A stretch of 64,000 bases of DNA from an uncultured Granulosicoccus sp. (lineage in GTDB: Bacteria > Pseudomonadota > Gammaproteobacteria > Granulosicoccales > Granulosicoccaceae), in contig CALKLO010000011.1 in assembly GCA_937991945.1 (NCBI GenBank), positions 24,344-88,343 of the forward strand. Reading direction: 5' to 3'. The notes below the pieces were generated by a model. It was not told the origin of the DNA and made no database searches. It saw nothing but the letters and a program-made list of their open reading frames with translations. How positions within the stretch are numbered: the first letter of the stretch is position 1; each line of letters starts with the position of its first letter. Positions 1 to 9,005 of the stretch are shown here, one piece after another. The position numbers were made by a program, and so were the translations under genes.

Positions 1-1
1 G

Positions 2-385
2 CCTGCAGGAATTGCTGTGCTGCCAGAAATAGATGTCATGGAATACTTGGGACATGAAAAAAATACGTATCACACAACGCTGCATACCAACCAAACAGGC
101 AAACTGACATCGCATCCGTACGATCATCAAAATGCCACCGATCTATCAAAAGATTTTCATGACTACAGTGTGGTCTGGACGCCCCGCTCCGTCAGCTGGT
201 ACTTGGACGGAAAGTTTAAGGTTAGCCATCCCACACCCGCAGACTTTACTCGCCCTGTGCACTTCCTATTGAATCTTGCGGTAGGTGGAAACTGGCCAGG
301 TTCCCCAGATGGAACGACGGAATTTCCTGCTCAGTATCAGATAGATTATGTCAGGGCATGGACTGATAAAGGCAACTGCTCTTAA
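2..385 (+). CDS. Glycoside hydrolase family 16 (beta-glucanase/laminarinase-like), C-terminal part, truncated by window start
   Basis: Frame open from base 2; EIDVMEYLG matches the GH16 catalytic ExDxxE motif; W-Y-LDG and NLAVGGNWPG...YQIDYVRAW are typical GH16 C-terminal segments. Confidence 0.88.
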   Translation, partial: PAGIAVLPEIDVMEYLGHEKNTYHTTLHTNQTGKLTSHPYDHQNATDLSKDFHDYSVVWTPRSVSWYLDGKFKVSHPTPADFTRPVHFLLNLAVGGNWPGSPDGTTEFPAQYQIDYVRAWTDKGNCS

Positions 386-394
386 GTTGCCTTT
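368..394. terminator. Hairpin between convergent genes (possible bidirectional terminator)
   Basis: AAAGGCAAC / GTTGCCTTT perfect 9-bp stem with a 9-nt loop, overlapping the GH16 stop codon. Confidence 0.5.
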
Positions 395-411
395 CACTGT
401 CGTACCGTTTT

Positions 412-1134
412 TTACTCTGCTCGATTAAAGAACGGAGACGCCGCCGAATACAGCATTTTGTACGGTGTGTTTAGTGCTAAGTCGTTGACCATTGTGTCGC
501 GACTGATCAGAGAGTCTGCAGGTGACAACGCTCTTTGCGTAAGATCAAATGTCGAGTAAATTGCCATGACGCAAAGCAATCCACCGAGAAGACACATTAA
601 GATTCCAGTAGGCGCAAACACTCTGAATCGTAGGAATCTGTTTAGCTCCAAACGCAATATAAAGGCAATTAAGATTAAAAACGATACGACGAGCCCGATA
701 ACCAATGGCACTGTGTGCTCTTTAAAAACCGTCGTAATAATGTGCAACGGTTTATCGACGTCAGCCAATAGGCTTAAATCGGGTCGTACGCCAGCCGAAT
801 GAATGAACCAAGGGGTCATCAATTCGAGCACCAGGATCATGAGTAGCCCAAGCGTCAGGAATAATAAAACCACAAACTTTGCCAATCCACGCGTGTATTT
901 TGTCACTGACAAAAGTGAGCCCAATACGACAGGTACGAACAAAACCATACCAATTAGCGCGATATCAAAGCGTAACCCTTGAAGAAATAAGGGTAGGACC
1001 GCATTGGCCTCGAGAACGCTTGGAAACTGCCATAACGCATAAGCCGTTCTCATCACTGTTAGTAAGAACAGCGCTGTGAGGATGAATAAAACAAAATGGC
1101 CCAGTAAATGGCGTGCTGGAATAATAGACTTCAT
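412..1134 (-). CDS. Membrane protein resembling the N-terminal TM domain of LTA synthase/phosphoglycerol transferase (sulfatase) family, without the sulfatase domain
   Basis: 240 aa, about 5 TM segments; LELMTPWFIHSAGVRPDL and ..DTMVNDLALNTPYKMLYSA resemble the region preceding the sulfatase domain in gammaproteobacterial LTA-synthase-like proteins; stop codon follows. Confidence 0.6.
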   Translation of the reverse strand: MKSIIPARHLLGHFVLFILTALFLLTVMRTAYALWQFPSVLEANAVLPLFLQGLRFDIALIGMVLFVPVVLGSLLSVTKYTRGLAKFVVLLFLTLGLLMILVLELMTPWFIHSAGVRPDLSLLADVDKPLHIITTVFKEHTVPLVIGLVVSFLILIAFILRLELNRFLRFRVFAPTGILMCLLGGLLCVMAIYSTFDLTQRALSPADSLISRDTMVNDLALNTPYKMLYSAASPFFNRAE

Positions 1135-1182
1135 AGTATTGGACTAAAACATCTGACGATTTTACTAGTATACCTCAGGTCA

Positions 1183-3303
1183 TCATTCAACCAATTTCAA
1201 CACTTGAAGGGATTTCCACTGACACAGTTGTTCACCGGCTAGAACAGGTTTAGTGTGAACTGGGTCGGCCGAATGAACAAGAAGTTGCCATTTTGAGCCA
1301 GCAAGCATCTTAGCTTTTAGTGAAAACACGACATCCTCATCACCGCCATTAATCAGAATTAATAACGTATCAGATGGTTGAACGCTCTGGTTCTCTGGTA
1401 TCGCGTCACCCATCATTTGTAGCGCCACAAAACCGCTGTCGGGTTTGTGCCAGTCTTCCTCAAGCATCAAAGCTGCCTCGCTATTTAGCCAGCTTACGTC
1501 AGGCAGACCTGTGCTCAGAGATTGATGATGGCCGTGCAAATACCACTGGCGGCGTAAAACGGGCTGCGCCTTACGCAGCGTTATTAAAGACTGGGTGAAC
1601 TCGGCGAGCGAGTCCGATTGTTCTGTACTTTGCCAGTCAATCCACGCTATGTCGTTGTCTTGGCAGTAGGCGTTGTTATTACCTTGCTGAGTGCGATCTC
1701 TTTCGTCACCCGCTAACAGCATGGGTGTTCCTTGCGACAAAAAAAGCGTACATAGAAAGTTGCGTTGTTGGCGCAAACGTAATTCGTTGATCGCTAGGTC
1801 GTCGGTCGGCCCTTCGACACCATGGTTAGACGAATGATTGCCATCATGACCATCTCGATTATCTTCGCCATTTTGCAGATTGTGCTTGGACTGATAGCTA
1901 ACCAGATCACTCAAGGTGAACCCATCATGAGCAGTAATGAAATTCACACTCGCAGATGGCTCTCGCCCCTGCCATTCAAACAAAGAACTACTACCCAGAA
2001 GTTTGTCCGAAAATTCAGGTAATAAAGCAGCGTTTGAGTTCCAAAATTTACGCGCTGTATCTCTGAACTGATCGTTCCACTCAGACCATCTGGCAGGATA
2101 TTGTCCCAGTTGATAGCCACCAGGGCCTAAATCCCAAGGCTCGGCAATCATGCGTGCATCACTTAGGTTTGGATCCTGAGCGATAGCATCAAAAAAGCCT
2201 GCTCCCCGATCAAACCCATAGCTCTCGCGCCCCAAGATACTCGCTAAATCAAATCGGTAGCCGTCAACCTGCATCTCGTTAGTCCAAAATCGCAGACTAT
2301 CCATAACCATTTGCAAGACTCTCGGGTGTTCTAATGCTAGCGTATTACCCGTACCGCTATCGTTAACATAAAATCGCTTATCTGATTCCAATCGATAGTA
2401 TGAGAAATTGTCCAAACCTCTGTAACACAAGGTTGGCCCCATCTCGTTGCCTTCTGCTGTGTGGTTGTATACAACATCTAACAGCACTTCTATATCGGCT
2501 TCATGCAGAGCTTTCACCGTGTCTTTGAACTCTTCTTGTGGATTCGAAGAGGCCGCGTAACGTGCAGCTGGAGCGAAAAAACACAGTGATTGATAACCCC
2601 AATAGTTTTTCAATCCGCGCTCGCATAAAAAATCGTCGTCACAGAATTCGTGCACCGGTAGTAATTCTAAGGCTGTAATACCTAGACGCTTTAAATACTC
2701 GATCATGCTAGTTGATGATAGCGCCTCATAACTTCCTCGTAACGCTTCAGGAATTGCGTCTTGCAGTGCCGTGAGCCCTTTCACATGTCCTTCAAATATG
2801 ACTTTTTCGCTTAATGGGGCTCGCTCGCGTGGAGGCTGATACTGTCGGTGAGGTGCATGAGAAATAGTCGGCGTTAGGGTACGCTCAGTCACAACGCTCT
2901 TCGGCACGTAAGGCGAGCTATCACGAGTATCGAACGACAAATCTTTATCCGCATGACCTCTGATGTGACCATAATTTGCGTCATTCCACACCAACGTGCC
3001 TTGCAGCTGCCTGGTGTAAGGATCAATGAGTAGCTTATGGGCGTTGAAACGATGCCCTTCTGATGGCAGGTAGGGCCCATGCACACGATACCCATATACC
3101 AAGCCCACTTTTGCGTCAGGTAAGTATCCATGCCAAACACTGTCTGTTTGTTTGGGCAGCGACAAACGCTGCAATTCCTTAAAACCTTGCGCATCGAATA
3201 CGCAGAGCTCCACAGCTGTTGCATGCGCCGAAAATACCGCGAAATTGATACCACGCTCATCTGGGCTAGCGCCCAACGGCCAGCTTCGACCTTCATGTAG
3301 CAT
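1183..3303 (-). CDS. glgX: Glycogen debranching enzyme GlgX
   Basis: 706 aa; GH13 motifs DVVYNHTAEG, DGYRFDLAS, AEPWD, FITAHDGFTLSDLVSY. Confidence 0.96.
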   Translation of the reverse strand: MLHEGRSWPLGASPDERGINFAVFSAHATAVELCVFDAQGFKELQRLSLPKQTDSVWHGYLPDAKVGLVYGYRVHGPYLPSEGHRFNAHKLLIDPYTRQLQGTLVWNDANYGHIRGHADKDLSFDTRDSSPYVPKSVVTERTLTPTISHAPHRQYQPPRERAPLSEKVIFEGHVKGLTALQDAIPEALRGSYEALSSTSMIEYLKRLGITALELLPVHEFCDDDFLCERGLKNYWGYQSLCFFAPAARYAASSNPQEEFKDTVKALHEADIEVLLDVVYNHTAEGNEMGPTLCYRGLDNFSYYRLESDKRFYVNDSGTGNTLALEHPRVLQMVMDSLRFWTNEMQVDGYRFDLASILGRESYGFDRGAGFFDAIAQDPNLSDARMIAEPWDLGPGGYQLGQYPARWSEWNDQFRDTARKFWNSNAALLPEFSDKLLGSSSLFEWQGREPSASVNFITAHDGFTLSDLVSYQSKHNLQNGEDNRDGHDGNHSSNHGVEGPTDDLAINELRLRQQRNFLCTLFLSQGTPMLLAGDERDRTQQGNNNAYCQDNDIAWIDWQSTEQSDSLAEFTQSLITLRKAQPVLRRQWYLHGHHQSLSTGLPDVSWLNSEAALMLEEDWHKPDSGFVALQMMGDAIPENQSVQPSDTLLILINGGDEDVVFSLKAKMLAGSKWQLLVHSADPVHTKPVLAGEQLCQWKSLQVLKLVE

Positions 3304-3311
3304 GCCGCTAT

Positions 3312-5855
3312 TTACCCTGTTGTGATTTGTGACGTTGGAACAATGGGTTCAAGCTTCCAAATATCTCGGTTATAGTCACGCATGGTTCTGTCAGTGGAAA
3401 AACGCGCACTACTTGCTGTATTCAAAATACTGATCTGAGTCCATAGCGCTTCATCAGACCATGCGCCTTCAACGTCTAATTGAGCATCTAGGTAGGCGGC
3501 AAGGTCGGCAATCGTTAACCACGGATCATCTGAACTACGTGCAGCATCGATGACGCTACGAATGACTTCTGCTTCCCCGCCATCAAACAACCCTGAGTCG
3601 AAGGCATCAAAGATATTTTGCAATCGGCTGTCGGCTGCGATGAAAGAGGATGGTGCATAGCCGTGCCGGACTGAATCTACTTCGTCAACGTTAAGACCAA
3701 ACAAGAAAAAGTTTTCATCGCCCACGGCTTCTAGAATTTCAACGTTAGCGCCATCAAGCGTGCCGATAGTAACAGCGCCATTCATCATGAATTTCATGTT
3801 GCCGGTTCCTGATGCTTCTTTACCTGCTGTCGAAATTTGTTCGGACAAATCAGCCGCTGGACATATTACTTCCATTGCCGATACGTTGTAATCGGGTAAG
3901 AACACAAGGCGTAATTTCCCTTGGGTCCTAACGTCGTTATTGATCACGTGTGCAACGTTGTTGATCAGCTTGATGATAGCTTTTGCCATGTGATAGCCGG
4001 GTGCTGCTTTGCCAGCAATCAGCACCATACGCGCTGGATGTGACTTACCATCCAGTAGCTCTAGATAGATATGAACAGCATGCAGTACGCACAGCAGTTG
4101 TCTTTTATATTCATGCATACGCTTAACTTGCACGTCAAACAGCATATTAGCGTCTACCTCAATACCGGTTCTATCGAAAATTAGATCCGCTAAACGTAGC
4201 TTGTTTTCATGCTTGATATCACGCCAGCGTGCCTGTAGCTCGGAATCTTCTGCCAATGGTGCTAATTGCTCAAGCAAGTCGATGTCAGACACCCAATTGC
4301 TGCCCAATTTTTCGTCCAGTAATTCACGCAAAGGTAAATTACAGTTAGCAAGCCAACGTCGTTGAGTGACGCCATTCGTTTTGTTATTGAATCTGTCAGG
4401 CCACAATGAATAGAAGTTTTTGAACAATCCCGCTTTCAACAATTGCGAATGCAAAGCAGCCACCCCATTAACGGAGAAACTCCCCACGATAGCTAAGTGA
4501 GCCATGCGAACCACAGGCACAGAGTCGAAAGAAATGATGGACATCTGGGCTTGTGTTTCAACTTGACCAGGCAAACTTTTAGCGACCTGCTCCATAAAAC
4601 GGCGATTAATCTCTTGGATTATTTCGGTAGGGCGCGGCAGAAGTGCACCAATCATATTCAAAGACCAGCACTCGAGCGCTTCTGGCAGTAATGTGTGGTT
4701 GGTATACGCCATAACGGAACTCGTAATGGCCCAAGCATCGTCCCACGCTAGCTTGTGTTCATCTATGAGCAAGCGCATCAGTTCTGGCACCGCTAAGCTG
4801 GGGTGCGTATCGTTTAGCTGAAAACAATGCGCTGCAGCAAAACCTGAGAAATCATCATTTTTAGTCAGCCAAATCCTGATGGCATCCTGCAAGCTAGCGG
4901 ATACTAAAAAGTACTGTTGCCGTAAACGCAGAACCTTGCCATTTTCACTGCTGTCGTTTGGATAGAGAACCATAGTGATGTTCTCTGCTGCATTTTTAGC
5001 AGACACAGCTTCGGTATAACCGCCAGCGTTAAATTCATTAAGATTAAATTCATCGGTTGCCGTGGATCGCCACAACCTCAGCGTATTAACAACACCATTG
5101 CCAGAACCAGGAATGGGCACATCACACGGCACAGCAAGTACATCATCCGTATTCACCCAACGATGAGACACCTCGCCTCGTAAGTCAGGGATAAGCTCTA
5201 CATTACCGCCAAAGCGAACTCGGCAGGCTATTTCTGGCCGCTCAAGTTCCCACACATGGCCTTCGCTCAACCAGTTATCTGGGCTCTCTACCTGCCAACC
5301 ATTTTCAATGGACTGACGGAACATTCCATATCTGTAGTGCAGGCCATAGCCTGTTACCGGTAGTGCCAGCGATGCGCAACTATCAAGAAAACACGCTGCC
5401 AGTCGACCTAATCCTCCGTTACCTAATCCTGCATCGTGCTCAAGCTCTTGGATGTCCTCCATCGCAACGCCCAACTCGTTAAGCGCTTGACTCAACTCTG
5501 TTGATAGTTCGAGATTGTGTACCGCATTGCCAAATGCCCTTCCCATGAGAAACTCCATAGATAAGTAGCATGTGCGGCGTACATCAGATTCCTCGCTAGC
5601 CTGTCTAGTCGCTCGCCAGTTATCCATCAGTCGATCGCGGACACTCAGCGCTACCGCCTTATAAAGATAATGGGCCGGCGCTGCATTGATATCTCGACCG
5701 TAGGTTTGAGCGTAGTGCTGGGCAATAGATTGCTTGAGCGCTTGGCTGTCATTTTGCAATGCAGGCATTGCTTCTGACCACGCCTGCGTGCTGTTTACCA
5801 GTGCATTCGACGCACTGTTTTGGGCATCTTGACGGATTGAATTTGATGTTGTCAT
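3312..5855 (-). CDS. glgP: Glycogen/starch/alpha-glucan phosphorylase
   Basis: 847 aa; GLGNGGLGRLAACFLDS, NGVTQRRWL, EASGTGNMKFMMNGAVTIGTLDGANVEI. Confidence 0.97.
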   Translation of the reverse strand: MTTSNSIRQDAQNSASNALVNSTQAWSEAMPALQNDSQALKQSIAQHYAQTYGRDINAAPAHYLYKAVALSVRDRLMDNWRATRQASEESDVRRTCYLSMEFLMGRAFGNAVHNLELSTELSQALNELGVAMEDIQELEHDAGLGNGGLGRLAACFLDSCASLALPVTGYGLHYRYGMFRQSIENGWQVESPDNWLSEGHVWELERPEIACRVRFGGNVELIPDLRGEVSHRWVNTDDVLAVPCDVPIPGSGNGVVNTLRLWRSTATDEFNLNEFNAGGYTEAVSAKNAAENITMVLYPNDSSENGKVLRLRQQYFLVSASLQDAIRIWLTKNDDFSGFAAAHCFQLNDTHPSLAVPELMRLLIDEHKLAWDDAWAITSSVMAYTNHTLLPEALECWSLNMIGALLPRPTEIIQEINRRFMEQVAKSLPGQVETQAQMSIISFDSVPVVRMAHLAIVGSFSVNGVAALHSQLLKAGLFKNFYSLWPDRFNNKTNGVTQRRWLANCNLPLRELLDEKLGSNWVSDIDLLEQLAPLAEDSELQARWRDIKHENKLRLADLIFDRTGIEVDANMLFDVQVKRMHEYKRQLLCVLHAVHIYLELLDGKSHPARMVLIAGKAAPGYHMAKAIIKLINNVAHVINNDVRTQGKLRLVFLPDYNVSAMEVICPAADLSEQISTAGKEASGTGNMKFMMNGAVTIGTLDGANVEILEAVGDENFFLFGLNVDEVDSVRHGYAPSSFIAADSRLQNIFDAFDSGLFDGGEAEVIRSVIDAARSSDDPWLTIADLAAYLDAQLDVEGAWSDEALWTQISILNTASSARFSTDRTMRDYNRDIWKLEPIVPTSQITTG

Positions 5856-6023
5856 GATCGGGTTTTACGAGAATCGAAAGTAAGTAGAGTTGTCGCGCGA
5901 ATAACATGACGCAAGGAACATGCAAGGCCGTCTCAATTCGCAAGCCTAGATTCACAAGTCTTTTGCCTTATCACCCCAAAGGGCGGTAAGCTAAGCCCAC
6001 AATGTAAATAATAAGGTGGCCAC

Positions 6024-7295
6024 ATGAGCATCATAGACGAAAGACATATCTCACGACTAACACGTGACACGCTCGCACTGATACTCGCTGGCGGACAAGG
6101 TAGCCGCTTACATGAACTAACCCATTGGCGAGCAAAGCCAGCAGTGCCTTTTGGTGGGAAGTTCAGGATCATCGATTTCGTCCTATCCAATTGCATCAAT
6201 TCTGGCATTAGACGAGTTGGAGTCGCCACACAATACAAGGCGCACTCACTCGTGCGTCACATTAGCCGAGGGTGGTCTGGCTTCAAGGCCGAGTTTGGCG
6301 AATTTGTTGAAATCCTTCCAGCCTCCAAGCGTGTTGATGAAGGTTGGTACAAAGGCACCGCAGATGCAGTATTTCAAAACCTAGATATTATCCGTACCCA
6401 CAAACCCAAGTTTGTTTTGGTACTGGGTGGCGACCATATTTACAAAATGGACTACGGCCCACTTGTGGCAGCACATGATCAACGTAAGGCAGACATGACC
6501 CTATGTTGCGTTGAGGTCTCGGTGGAAGAAGCCGCCGGTTCCTTTGGCGTGGTCAAGGTAGACGCCGATGGACGCGTACTTGAATTTCAAGAAAAACCTG
6601 CTGTGCCTGCTGAAATACCAGGCAAGCCTGGCCGCGTGCTCGCCTCCATGGGCAACTATGTATTCAATACAGAATTTTTGTACGACGAGCTCATTCACGA
6701 TGCGGACGCTGAAGGTAGCTCCCACGATTTTGGCAAAGACATTTTGCCGCGCATTGTTGAGTCCGGCACTGTCTACGCATTTCGTTTAGGCGACGACCAA
6801 CCCGACGGTCGTTCGTACTGGCGTGATGTCGGCACCCTAGACGCATTCTGGGAAGCCAACATGGAAATGGTCGGCCCTGAACCCGAACTCAACTTATACG
6901 ATCAAGAATGGCCGATTTACACCTATCAAATGCAGTTACCTTCAGCAAAATTCGTCCACGATGTGGGTGATCGACGCGGTATGGCTCTCAACTGCATCGT
7001 CTCTGGAGGTTGCATCGTGTCAGGTGGCACCGTTAGCCGATCACTGCTGTTTAGCAATGTGAGAGTCCGCTCTTACAGTAAAATTGAAGACTCTGTGATA
7101 TTACCTGACGTCGATATCGGGAGGAACTGCAGAATACGTAAGGCCATAGTCGATTCAGGTACCATTCTTGAAGAAGGTACTGAGATTGGCATTGATCCGG
7201 TCGCTGATCGAGAACGCGGATTCCGAGTAACGGAGAGTGGCATAACGCTTGTGACACCTAGCGATTTCGGCCAAATGTTACACCGTGTACGATAA
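6024..7295 (+). CDS. glgC: Glucose-1-phosphate adenylyltransferase
   Basis: 423 aa; [42 protein letters not shown], left-handed beta-helix C-terminus. Confidence 0.97.
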   Translation: MSIIDERHISRLTRDTLALILAGGQGSRLHELTHWRAKPAVPFGGKFRIIDFVLSNCINSGIRRVGVATQYKAHSLVRHISRGWSGFKAEFGEFVEILPASKRVDEGWYKGTADAVFQNLDIIRTHKPKFVLVLGGDHIYKMDYGPLVAAHDQRKADMTLCCVEVSVEEAAGSFGVVKVDADGRVLEFQEKPAVPAEIPGKPGRVLASMGNYVFNTEFLYDELIHDADAEGSSHDFGKDILPRIVESGTVYAFRLGDDQPDGRSYWRDVGTLDAFWEANMEMVGPEPELNLYDQEWPIYTYQMQLPSAKFVHDVGDRRGMALNCIVSGGCIVSGGTVSRSLLFSNVRVRSYSKIEDSVILPDVDIGRNCRIRKAIVDSGTILEEGTEIGIDPVADRERGFRVTESGITLVTPSDFGQMLHRVR

Positions 7296-7430
7296 CTCGA
7301 TCAATAACATGCTCGATTGGCAGTCCTTCAAACGCACAGGGTAAAACCGTAAGTCTGCGTTTCGGGCTGCACAATCGACGAAGTTCTGCATTTTTCAGCC
7401 ACTTAAAGTCACCGCTTAACGCTTATCACT

Positions 7431-9005
7431 ATGCCCTCGCCCATTCACGTTTGTATGCTCGCCTCCGAGAACGATGTCATCCCCGGTGGCAAAGTAGGCG
7501 GTATCGGCGATGTTGTTCGCGATATTCCAAAGGCGCTAGCTAAGCAAGGCGCTAGGGTATCTGTCGTAATACCCGCGTACGGTGCATTCCACCTGTTACC
7601 CGAATCAAGCCTTGTCGGTGCTTTTACAGCAGAATTTCGAGGGCGGCCAGAGCGCATTGAACTCTATGAGCTTTTTGCCGGGCGTGATGAAGGGGTTCGT
7701 TATCTTGTTTTGCATCATCCATTGTTCGCAGCCGGTGGACCTGGTGCTGTGTACTGCGACGATGACGCAAGTCAACCGTTCGCCACTGATGCCAATAAAT
7801 TCGCTTTATTTTGTTTAGCAAGCCTGCGCGCTATCAAAGTGGGCCTTCTAGATCACATTGATGTTTTGCATCTACACGATTGGCACAGCGCGCTAGCAAC
7901 GGTACTCATCCAATTTGATCCTGAATTCCAATCGCTGCAGTCACTGCATTGCGTATTTAGTATTCATAATTTGGCACTACAAGGTATTCGACCTTTTGCT
8001 CAAAGTGCTTCGTCATTAGAGGGTTGGTTTCCGCACTTGCATTATGATCGCTCTCAGCTTTCTGATCCACGATGGCCACACTGCATCAACCCCATTGCAG
8101 CCGCTATTCGTTATGCCGACAGAGTCCACACCGTGTCACCCACTTACGCGCAAGAAATAATTCAAGCTAACGATCCTAGCCGCGGCTTTCATGGTGGCGA
8201 AGGACTTGAAAAAGACTTAAGCGACTGCGCTAGAGATCATCGACTTGTCGGTATTATCAACGGCATTGATTATCCAGACGAAGACATCAGCACACGCCGA
8301 GATGCCATCAGTTGGGCTAATTTTATGTTTGATGTTAGCGATGAAATGCTTCGTATGATGGGCACGCAAAGCACCATAAAAACGGCTGACTATCTTGCGC
8401 ATCAGCGACTACTAAGATGGCAATCAAAGCCGATGCCCAACCATATAGTGACAAGTGTTGGCAGGCTCACGGATCAAAAAATGGCGCTGTTGCTGCACCC
8501 GCTTGCCGATGGCCGAACACCGTTAGAGGCTTTATTGGAAACCTTGCACAATCGGGGACTACTAATGATGCTAGGCACCGGCGACAAAGAGTTAGAACAA
8601 GCTTGCCAACGTCTTGCAGCAAAACACCCGAATTTCTTGTTTTTCAAACAGTACTCGCAACGACTGTCAGATCTGCTTTTTAGCAACGGCGATATTTTTC
8701 TCATGCCTAGTTCTTTCGAACCTTGCGGCATCAGCCAAATGTTATCGATGCGACAAGCACAACCGTGTTTAGCTCATGCAGTGGGTGGATTAAAAGACAC
8801 CATTAAAGATGGTCAAACAGGCTATCTATTTTCCGGTAACTCCATGACCGAGCAAGCTACTGCACTACTCGAGCGCTTCGACGACATTTTGCTGCAGCGT
8901 GAAACGCAGCCAGCAAAGTTTGCAAAAATTTCAACAGCCGCCAAACAAGAACGCTTTATGTGGCACGACAGCGCCAAGCGCTACCTATCAGAGTTATATA
9001 CATGA
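7431..9005 (+). CDS. glgA: Glycogen synthase (GT5)
   Basis: 524 aa; GGKVGGIGDVVRDIPKAL, HLHDWHSAL, MPSSFEPCGISQMLSMRQ. Confidence 0.95.
   Translation: MPSPIHVCMLASENDVIPGGKVGGIGDVVRDIPKALAKQGARVSVVIPAYGAFHLLPESSLVGAFTAEFRGRPERIELYELFAGRDEGVRYLVLHHPLFAAGGPGAVYCDDDASQPFATDANKFALFCLASLRAIKVGLLDHIDVLHLHDWHSALATVLIQFDPEFQSLQSLHCVFSIHNLALQGIRPFAQSASSLEGWFPHLHYDRSQLSDPRWPHCINPIAAAIRYADRVHTVSPTYAQEIIQANDPSRGFHGGEGLEKDLSDCARDHRLVGIINGIDYPDEDISTRRDAISWANFMFDVSDEMLRMMGTQSTIKTADYLAHQRLLRWQSKPMPNHIVTSVGRLTDQKMALLLHPLADGRTPLEALLETLHNRGLLMMLGTGDKELEQACQRLAAKHPNFLFFKQYSQRLSDLLFSNGDIFLMPSSFEPCGISQMLSMRQAQPCLAHAVGGLKDTIKDGQTGYLFSGNSMTEQATALLERFDDILLQRETQPAKFAKISTAAKQERFMWHDSAKRYLSELYT

Noticed and set aside
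566-802. + strand ORF of 78 aa
   Set aside because: Antisense to the LTA-synthase-like gene; composition not protein-like and no recognisable domain.
2889-3296. 135-aa - strand ORF
   Set aside because: Alternate frame inside glgX.
8960-9001. Upstream extension of glgB in the ORF track
   Set aside because: Encodes MARQRQALPIRVIY inside glgA; ATG 9002 with ATGA overlap is the likelier start.
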